DNA from: CAZNPU01 sp964575335
Lineage (GTDB): Bacteria; Planctomycetota; Phycisphaerae; Phycisphaerales; SM1A02
Direction of reading: 5' to 3'
Length of the DNA: 64,000 nucleotides
NCBI GenBank assembly: GCA_964575335.1
Contig: CAZNPU010000002.1
Coordinates: 124,001-188,000, forward strand
Position numbers and translations under genes: made by a program. Positions 58,532 through 64,000 of this stretch are shown here, piece by piece. The first letter of the stretch is position 1. The number at the start of each line of letters is the position of its first letter. The notes below the pieces were generated by a model, which saw only the letters and a program-made list of their open reading frames with translations, did not search any database and was not told the origin of the DNA.

Positions 58532-60625
58532 ATGCCCCGCATCAAACTTCCCGACGGCAGCATTCGCGAATACGACAGCCCTGTTTCAGCAGCACAGGTT
58601 GCCGCTGACATCGGCCCCGGTTTGGCCAAAGCCGCCATTGGCGCGAAAGTGGATGGCGAGCTGCGCGATCTGAACGCGAAGATTGACCATGATGCTGAGC
58701 TTTCGCTCATCACTGCAATAGACCGCAAGACCGGTGAGTCGAGCCCCGAAGCGCTCTATCTCATTCGTCACAGCGCCGCTCACGTCATGGCTGAAGCGAT
58801 CCAGCGCATCATCCCTGGCGTGCAGCTTGTGTACGGCCCGCCGCTGGAGACGGGGTTCTATTACGACATCTACGTTCCGCCGGAGCGTCCGCTCACCGCT
58901 GGCGATTTTGAGGCGATTGAAGCGGAGATGGCGAAGATCATCGCAGAGGACCGGCCGTTTACGCGCTATGAACTGCCCGTCGATGAAGGCATGGCCAAGC
59001 TGCAGCAGGAAGGCAGCAAGTACAAGATCGACAACGCGCAGCGCGCGATTGAAGCTGGTTCGGACCGCCTGAGCTGGTACGCCACTGGCGAGCCGGGGCG
59101 GAATTGGGAAGACCTTTGCCGCGGACCGCATGTGCCGTCCACCGGACGCATTGGCGCGTTCAAGGTGATGAGCCTTGCGTCAAGCTACTGGCATGGCGAT
59201 GAGAAGTCCGATCGCCTGACGCGCGTTTATGGCACTGCATTTGCCGACCAAAAACAGCTTGAACGCCACCTCAACATGCTTGAGGAAGCTCGCAAGCGCG
59301 ATCACCGCGTCATCGGCAAGCAGCTTCGCTTGTTCCACATCGATGAAGCCGTCGGTCAGGGGTTGATCCTCTGGACCCCCAACGGCGCAGTGGTGCGACA
59401 GGAACTGCAGAACTTCATCGGCGAGCAATTGCGGCGGCAGGGCTATCACCAGGTCTTCACGCCGCACATCGGCAAGCTGGGGTTGTACAAAACTTCCGGC
59501 CACTTCCCCTATTACCAGGATTCGCAATACCCACCGATCATCGAGCACGAGCAACTGGCGCAATTGGCTCAGGAAGGCTGCAGCTGCGCTGATCTCGCCA
59601 ACCGTTTGCAGTCCGGCGAAATCGACGGCTACCTGCTCAAGCCGATGAACTGCCCGCATCACATCCGAATCTTCGACAGCCAGCCTCACAGCTACCGCGA
59701 CTTGCCCGTGCGCCTGGCGGAGTTCGGCACCGTGTACCGGTGGGAGCAGTCGGGCGAGATCGGCGGCATGACCCGCGTGCGCGGTTTCACGCAGGATGAT
59801 GCACACCTGTTTTGTACCGAGGAACAGGTAGGTCCGGAACTGATCGGGTGCCTGGAACTGGTCAAGATCATCTTCAGCACGCTTGGCATGGAGAATTACC
59901 GCGTGCGCGTCGGTCTGCGCGATCCGGATTCCACCAAGTACGTGGGCGATCCTAAGAACTGGGACAAAGCCGAGCAGGCATGCCGCGAGGCTGCAAGCAG
60001 CCTCGGCGTACCGTTTACTGAAGAGCCCGGCGAAGCGGCGTTCTATGGACCGAAGATCGACTTCGTCGTGAAGGATGTGGTCGGACGCGAATGGCAGCTT
60101 GGAACCATTCAGGTGGATTACAACCTGCCGGAGCGCTTCGACCTGAAGTACATTGGTCCCGACAACCAGCCGCACCGGCCGGTCATGATCCACCGCGCTC
60201 CGTTCGGGAGCATGGAGCGATTTGTCGGCGTTCTGATCGAACACTTTGCAGGAGCATTCCCCACCTGGCTCGCGCCTGAACAGGTGCGTGTGCTGCCAAT
60301 CAGCGAGAAGACCTTGGATTACGCCCAGGAAGTCGTACAGGCCCTCAAGGCGATCGGCGTGCGCGTAACGCTGGATGACTCCAATGAGCGCATCAACGCC
60401 AAGATCCGAGATGCCACCGAATTCAAGATTCCCTATCTGCTGGTGGTCGGCCCGCGGGACGCTGAGCAGCGGGCGGTGAGCGTCCGCATGCGAGGGCTGC
60501 AGAAGGACCTTGGCGCGACCCCGCTGGAGAGCTTCCTGGATGTGATCGCTCGCGAGATCGCCACCCGGGGCCGCACCAGCGTCCTGCAGGAGCTGTTCCC
60601 GAGCGTCGCCACGGCGTCCGCATAA
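58532..60625 (+). CDS. thrS: Threonyl-tRNA synthetase
   Basis: 697 aa. Charges tRNA-Thr. N-terminal TGS domain (IKLPDGSIREYDSPVSAAQVAADIGPGLAKAAIGAKVDGELRDL), the SAD editing domain with HSAAHVMAEA and DLCRGPHVPSTGRIGAFKVM (Zn/editing His-Cys set), then the class II core: motif 2 YRWEQSGEIGGMTRVRGFTQDDAHLFC and the zinc-binding MNCPHHIRIF, motif 3 HRAPFGSMERFVGVLIEHFAGAFPTWLAPEQ, and the anticodon domain (VRVLPISEKTLDYAQEV...DDSNERINAKIRDATEFKIPYLLVVG). An insertion (DLANRLQSGEIDG) lies just before MNCP. The ATG at 58532 matches the family start. thrS is followed by infC, the common order. Confidence 0.97.
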   Translation: MPRIKLPDGSIREYDSPVSAAQVAADIGPGLAKAAIGAKVDGELRDLNAKIDHDAELSLITAIDRKTGESSPEALYLIRHSAAHVMAEAIQRIIPGVQLVYGPPLETGFYYDIYVPPERPLTAGDFEAIEAEMAKIIAEDRPFTRYELPVDEGMAKLQQEGSKYKIDNAQRAIEAGSDRLSWYATGEPGRNWEDLCRGPHVPSTGRIGAFKVMSLASSYWHGDEKSDRLTRVYGTAFADQKQLERHLNMLEEARKRDHRVIGKQLRLFHIDEAVGQGLILWTPNGAVVRQELQNFIGEQLRRQGYHQVFTPHIGKLGLYKTSGHFPYYQDSQYPPIIEHEQLAQLAQEGCSCADLANRLQSGEIDGYLLKPMNCPHHIRIFDSQPHSYRDLPVRLAEFGTVYRWEQSGEIGGMTRVRGFTQDDAHLFCTEEQVGPELIGCLELVKIIFSTLGMENYRVRVGLRDPDSTKYVGDPKNWDKAEQACREAASSLGVPFTEEPGEAAFYGPKIDFVVKDVVGREWQLGTIQVDYNLPERFDLKYIGPDNQPHRPVMIHRAPFGSMERFVGVLIEHFAGAFPTWLAPEQVRVLPISEKTLDYAQEVVQALKAIGVRVTLDDSNERINAKIRDATEFKIPYLLVVGPRDAEQRAVSVRMRGLQKDLGATPLESFLDVIAREIATRGRTSVLQELFPSVATASA

Positions 60626-60773
60626 GGAGTCATGCCAGCAGCATCCGCCCCTGACAGGCCGGATCCAAGCCGCCAGAAGCTGCTCTGAACCGGTTCAGCG
60701 TTCTGCAGCGGGCGCGGTCTCTGGGGTGAGATTCGCAAGCGCAAGTCAGCGGGCGGAATTGCTGAATATTCGT
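60626..60773. other. Intergenic stretch after thrS
   Basis: About 150 bp with no hairpin plus T-run, so thrS may read through into the infC leader. Confidence 0.35.
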
Positions 60774-60802
60774 TTGCCCCCCTGCCGATGTGAAGGTAGG
60801 CT
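60774..60802 (+). promoter_or_regulatory. Possible infC promoter
   Basis: TTGCCC (60774-60779), 17 bp, then TAGGCT (60797-60802). It would give a leader of about 255 nt. Confidence 0.4.
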
Positions 60803-60994
60803 ATGAATCAGACATGGGGGCGGTTGGTAGGAGTCGCTGTGCCAGTACGTCATGGCAAGAACCTTTTCAACCGCCTCTGAGCAATTGGAGTTTCGACGCT
60901 GATGTTGATCCAGCTTTGCGTGTGCATTCCGGGAATCCGTTAGTCGTATGGCTTTCGGCGTCGCGCTCCATCCCTTTTGCTTTTTTCTGTCTGG

Positions 60995-61026
60995 AACCAC
61001 CGCCTGTGGAATGGCGGGGCGTGGTT
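60995..61026 (+). promoter_or_regulatory. Extended hairpin in the infC leader
   Basis: AACCA-CCGCC...GGCGG-ggcg-TGGTT (60995-61026), ending 26 nt before the ribosome-binding site of infC. Leader hairpins are typical for autoregulated infC. Confidence 0.35.
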
Positions 61027-61065
61027 TGTATATCCTTTGAGCCATCATTTGAAAGGAATTGAGTC

Positions 61066-61833
61066 ATCGCACGTCAACGCTTTTTTCGGCCGCAGGACCA
61101 TGTGAGTCGAGGTCCCGCGATCAATGATCGGATTCGGGCCAAGCAGGTCTTTCTGATCGACCAGAACAATCAGAAGGTAGGGGTTGTGGATTTGATCGAG
61201 GCCTTGCGGCGCTCGCACGAGGCCGGACTTGATCTGGTGGAAGTGGCCAGCGATGTCACGCCGCCGGTGTGCCGCATTCTGGATTACGGCAAGTACAAGT
61301 ACGAGCAGGCCAAGAAGGAAAAGGCCAGCCGGGCCAAGTCGAAAGCTGCGGAGATGAAGGAAGTGCGGCTTGGGCGCTCCATGAAAATCGATCCGCACGA
61401 TGTGCAGATTCGCATCGATCAGGCGCGGCGATTTCTCATGGAAGGCCACAAGGTGCAGATCGTCCAGAACTTCCGCGGCAGGGAGATGATGCACAAGGAC
61501 CGGGGCGATCAGCGCATGCAGGAGATCATCGAAAAGCTCTCTGATGTGAGCAAGGTCGAGATCCCGCCTCGCATGGCCGGCAGGCGCATGACCGTCATTC
61601 TTGCGCCGGATAAGGCCAAGATTGAAGCCATTCAGCGGCGGGCCGCTGCGAACAAGCAGCAGTCCAATCAGGGCCAGGATCGGGCAGAGAAAGAACAAAG
61701 TGACGGCCAACAGTCTGCCGATCGCCACGCCGCATCGTCGGCTCAGGACCGTGAGCAGCAGCAACAACGCGCCGATATGAACCATGCCGCAGAGCAGCAG
61801 GTTCCCGAACACGCCGGAGCAAAGGACCGCTGA
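61066..61833 (+). CDS. infC: Translation initiation factor IF-3, started at ATC
   Basis: About 255 aa. Binds the 30S subunit and enforces fidelity of start-codon choice. The frame continues upstream of the first ATG/GTG into ARQRFFRPQDHVSRGPAINDRIRAKQVFLIDQNNQKVGVVDL, whose residues after the initiator are those of IF-3. The only possible start there is ATC at 61066-61068, with AAAGGA 8 nt upstream; non-AUG starts are a conserved trait of infC and allow IF-3 to repress its own translation. C-terminal domain: MKEVRLGRSMKIDPHDVQIRIDQARRFLMEGHKVQIVQNFRGREMMHKDRGDQRMQEIIEKLSDVSKVEIPPRMAGRRMTVILAP. A Gln-rich tail of about 60 residues follows. rpmI and rplT are not next to it. Confidence 0.95.
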   Translation: MARQRFFRPQDHVSRGPAINDRIRAKQVFLIDQNNQKVGVVDLIEALRRSHEAGLDLVEVASDVTPPVCRILDYGKYKYEQAKKEKASRAKSKAAEMKEVRLGRSMKIDPHDVQIRIDQARRFLMEGHKVQIVQNFRGREMMHKDRGDQRMQEIIEKLSDVSKVEIPPRMAGRRMTVILAPDKAKIEAIQRRAAANKQQSNQGQDRAEKEQSDGQQSADRHAASSAQDREQQQQRADMNHAAEQQVPEHAGAKDR

Positions 61834-61836
61834 CAC

Positions 61837-61876
61837 AACCCGGTTCTCAACGTTGATGTTGTGCGCCGGGTTTTCT
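61837..61876 (+). terminator. Terminator after infC
   Basis: AACCCGG (61837-61843) pairs with CCGGGTT (61866-61872), with an inner CAACGTTGATGTTG hairpin and TTTTC after it. It separates infC from the metallophosphoesterase. Confidence 0.7.
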
Positions 61877-62272
61877 CCTGCTGCATCGTCACTACTTTCC
61901 AAGTTCACCAGCGATTGCGCCTGCAAATAGGCTCATCTCGAGTCTGTCGCTTGGTTTATGCGCTCTTGCGCCAGCTTTTTCACTGGCGGAATCGGATTCA
62001 ATGCGCATCATGGAGGCAATAGAGCTGCTTGTTTTCCGTTTTCAACCTGGAACATTGGCAACTTTGCAGGGTCTATTCCGATAGATACTTCAGAGGCACA
62101 GCATGAAACAGATTGGCCATTGAACGTGAAGACAACGCAGCATCGGAGCCGGATTGAGTCAACGTGGAATGAGTACAAATTGCACTCGCGAGCATTCGGC
62201 ATTCCGGCAAATGGCAGACGGTCAACTGGTTGATGATCGGTGAACGCTTTACGACAAGGACGCGCGGGCCTT
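61877..62272. other. Intergenic stretch, nothing recognised
   Basis: About 395 bp. A 91-codon open frame (61958-62233) has no similarity or Shine-Dalgarno and is not called as a gene. AAGGA at about 62257-62261 is the ribosome site of the next gene. Confidence 0.5.
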
Positions 62273-63037
62273 ATGACACGGTTGGCTATCATCTCAGACA
62301 TTCACGGCAACCTGCACGCGCTGGAGGCGGTGCTGGCCCGACTGGCTGATTTCGACTTCGATCAGCTTGTCTGTCTTGGCGATATTGTCGGCTACGGCCC
62401 TTACCCGGAGCGATGTCTGGACCTGGTCGTTCGGCATTGCGACGTGATTGTCCGCGGCAACCACGATGATGCGGTCATCGATCCGGAAACCGCAGAAACC
62501 TTCAATGGCGCTGCGCGCGAAGCGATCCATTGGACACGCCAGACCATCAGCCCACTGCATCTTGCTGCGCTGAACCGGTTACCGCGATCGGCGCACATCG
62601 GCGACATGGTGTATTGCGTGCACGACAGCCCGATGCCCGGCCCGACAGATTACATTCACGACAAGCAGATTGCTGCGTTTGCCTTTCGTGGCGTGGAAAC
62701 GCCGGTGTGTCTGGTGGGCCATACGCATGTGCCGATGGTCTTTGAAGCGCCGACCGCCAATGCGGAAGATGCGCTGACGGCATTGGAGATCGTGGCGTAT
62801 CTGCCCAACACTCCCCAGCCGATCGCACTGGATCTGGAGCGCCGGTATATCTGCAATCCGGGTTCGGTGGGCCAGCCGCGTGACTGCGATCCGCGTGCGA
62901 GCTTTGCGATTCTCGATCTCAGCAACCCCAGCTTTACCGTTTACCGTCAGCCGTACGACATTGCTGCAGCTCAGAAAGCCACGCAGCAAGCCGGGCTGCC
63001 GCCGATTCTTGCAGAACGGTTAGCGCTCGGGGCGTAA
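62273..63037 (+). CDS. Metallophosphoesterase (YfcE/MJ0936-like family)
   Basis: 254 aa. Five metallophosphoesterase motifs in order: AIISDIHGNLHALEAVLA (DxH), QLVCLGDIVGYGPYPERCLDLV (GDxxGYGP), VIVRGNHDDAV (GNHD), YCVHDSPMPGP (H) and LVGHTHVPMVFE (GHTH), then the C-terminal ICNPGSVGQPRDCDPRASFAILDL. The GDIVGYGP and NPGSVGQPRD variants define the small cytoplasmic phosphodiesterase family (like YfcE, YvnB). It hydrolyses phosphoesters with a bimetal centre; the substrate is unknown. The ATG at 62273 begins the family domain; an in-frame ATG at 62240 is upstream of the ribosome-binding site. Confidence 0.92.
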   Translation: MTRLAIISDIHGNLHALEAVLARLADFDFDQLVCLGDIVGYGPYPERCLDLVVRHCDVIVRGNHDDAVIDPETAETFNGAAREAIHWTRQTISPLHLAALNRLPRSAHIGDMVYCVHDSPMPGPTDYIHDKQIAAFAFRGVETPVCLVGHTHVPMVFEAPTANAEDALTALEIVAYLPNTPQPIALDLERRYICNPGSVGQPRDCDPRASFAILDLSNPSFTVYRQPYDIAAAQKATQQAGLPPILAERLALGA

Positions 63038-63603
63038 CCGGCTGCTGAGCATTTTCATATCCCGTACGCATCGTCGAGGGGGCACACGCATTATCCGTCA
63101 ATTGAATCTGTGCGTGCGCACCAATTGGATGGAGCAGCCGGTGTATCGCTGTGTCACTGCCATGTGGTGGCGGCATATGCGGTTGGGAACGGTGTGCAAG
63201 ACTGATTTTTCCGCTCGCGAGGCCGTGTGTACGAACTAGGAATTCAACACTATTTGCCACACGAATGGACATTGATCAGCGTGCTTTTGCCGCGCTTACG
63301 CTAGGGTGAAATACGAGTTTCAATCATTTCACTCAGGAGATTCCTCGCACACAGACACAAGCAGACGAAACCTGTTGGCCTGCTGATAGCTGCAATGGCA
63401 TATCGCAGCATTCTCACAGCCAATCAGCCAATGCTCACCTCGCCGCAGCCGTTCAAACTGCTCAAGTGCATTGCTGGACCGGGCTTGAAAATGTGTGAGG
63501 TCAGGGCTGAGAGCGATTGCCTGCTGCAGTGCGCCTCTATGCCTGCGTGGTGGATTCGATACCACACAATTGCCACGCCGCACGCTAAGCCAAGGAGATT
63601 CAG
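63038..63603. other. Intergenic stretch, nothing recognised
   Basis: About 565 bp. Open frames on either strand here are short or shadow other sequence. I find no tRNA, terminator or clear promoter hexamers. AAGGAG, 6 nt before the ATG at 63604, is the ribosome site of the following gene. Confidence 0.4.
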
Positions 63604-64000
63604 ATGTCAAAAACTGAACACCGCAGCCTCGACGTGCTGGATGTTCCGCTTGAGCGCGATGTGTTTCTGCGCTCACTGCTTCGTTCGCTGGCGGGCACAC
63701 TGGAGGACATCGTCGGCCTGGATGAGGCTGCAGGATTCATCAGCGTGGTCGGACAGGAACTTGGCGAAGAGATCAACACGCTTTATCGCGCTGCGCTTAA
63801 CGTGAAGTGCCTGAATCGCGAGCAGGTCGCCCAGACGCTGGTTGATCTGAAGCGGCGCATCGGAGGCGATTTTCACATTATCGAACAAAGCGACGAGAAG
63901 ATCGTTCTGGGCAACCGCGCATGCCCGTTCGGCGACAAGGTGCTCGACCGGCCGTCGCTGTGCATGATGACATCCAACGTCTTCGGCTCGATTGCTGCGG
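63604..64000 (+). CDS. Methanogen-output-domain-like signalling protein, N-terminal part
   Basis: At least 132 aa, cut by the window end. MSKTEHRSLDVLDVPLERD starts a domain with LEDIVGLDEAAGFISVVGQELGEEINTLYRAALNVKCLNREQVAQTLVDLKRRIGGDFHIIEQSDEKIVLGNRACPFGDKVLDRPSLCMMTSNVFGSIAA. The CPFGDKV...RPSLCMMTSNVFGSIA motif with two Cys is that of the methanogen output domain (MOD1), also found in bacterial signalling proteins and probably a sensory or effector module. I name the family from memory and cannot confirm it. AAGGAG 6 nt before the ATG is a strong start. Downstream domains (PAS, kinase or GGDEF) would lie past the window. Confidence 0.65.
   Translation, partial: MSKTEHRSLDVLDVPLERDVFLRSLLRSLAGTLEDIVGLDEAAGFISVVGQELGEEINTLYRAALNVKCLNREQVAQTLVDLKRRIGGDFHIIEQSDEKIVLGNRACPFGDKVLDRPSLCMMTSNVFGSIAA

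Noticed and set aside
61958..62233. 91-aa open frame after infC
   Set aside because: No Shine-Dalgarno, no promoter and no family resemblance; it covers an otherwise empty gap in a GC-rich genome.
1..64000. Mobile elements, prophage or CRISPR array
   Set aside because: No transposase, integrase, phage structural gene, direct-repeat array or target duplication was seen.

Overview
The window is one contig stretch (with a single 100-N scaffold gap) of a moderately GC-rich bacterium with an ordinary housekeeping chromosome. Several things point to a planctomycete, most likely a Phycisphaerae-type member: an ECF sigma factor followed by a small protein of a planctomycete-style family, a Bacteroidetes/Planctomycetes-type PurF-like amidotransferase, many genes with no Shine-Dalgarno sequence, a TGTTC-N4-GAACA palindrome of the kind known from Verrucomicrobia, and large secreted and AsmA-like proteins of a Gram-negative envelope. 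No rRNA is present, so this placement is inference. No phage, IS element, integrase or CRISPR array is visible; the genome context looks vertical, not island-like.

Layout. 1-12.1 kb: a sigma-factor cluster with a truncated CYTH protein, a PA0069-like radical SAM protein, an SGNH hydrolase-like protein, ahcY with a good promoter and terminator, a secreted cyclophilin, a hyaluronidase-like exported protein, an HD-GYP sensor and a PurF-like enzyme. 12.4-24.3 kb: a pair of overlapping TPR genes, a secreted beta-helix protein, a giant AsmA/TamB-like protein, a lipoprotein, rpsD, a SurA/PpiD-like chaperone and a tRNA-binding domain protein. 24.5-37.5 kb: ileS, a small conserved-looking protein, a ZIP metal transporter with a His-rich tail, tRNA-Ala, mutS, an M1 aminopeptidase and a lipoprotein alpha/beta hydrolase. 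Two inverted pairs of a GCGGAG-type intergenic repeat flank mutS and the aminopeptidase.

37.5-55.2 kb is a phosphate region: an OprP/OprO-type porin, phoR and phoB on the minus strand, and pstS-pstC-pstA-pstB-phoU on the plus strand. They are separated by an information-processing operon on the minus strand (glmU-like, prs, rplY, pth, rpsF, ssb, rplI) and tRNA-Gln. A shared 17-19 bp motif (CTTARCGCAATMTGAAC, two 7-mers spaced 4 bp) lies upstream of pstS, phoB and the porin gene. It is the best candidate for a lineage-specific Pho box and ties the three loci into one regulon: porin for outer-membrane entry, PstSCAB for uptake, PhoU/PhoR/PhoB for signalling.

55.2-64 kb: a tRNA with CAU anticodon (probably Ile2), cdsA, a zinc-ribbon coiled-coil protein, nrdR, a 650-bp stretch with a palindrome, a possible 57-aa gene and a strong terminator, then thrS, infC (using an ATC start codon), a metallophosphoesterase and a 3'-truncated signalling protein. 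The clearest less-usual observations are the candidate Pho box, the recurring leaderless-type gene starts, the palindrome/small-ORF/terminator cassette near 58.1 kb and the paired GCGGAG repeats. I saw no obviously new multi-gene system.
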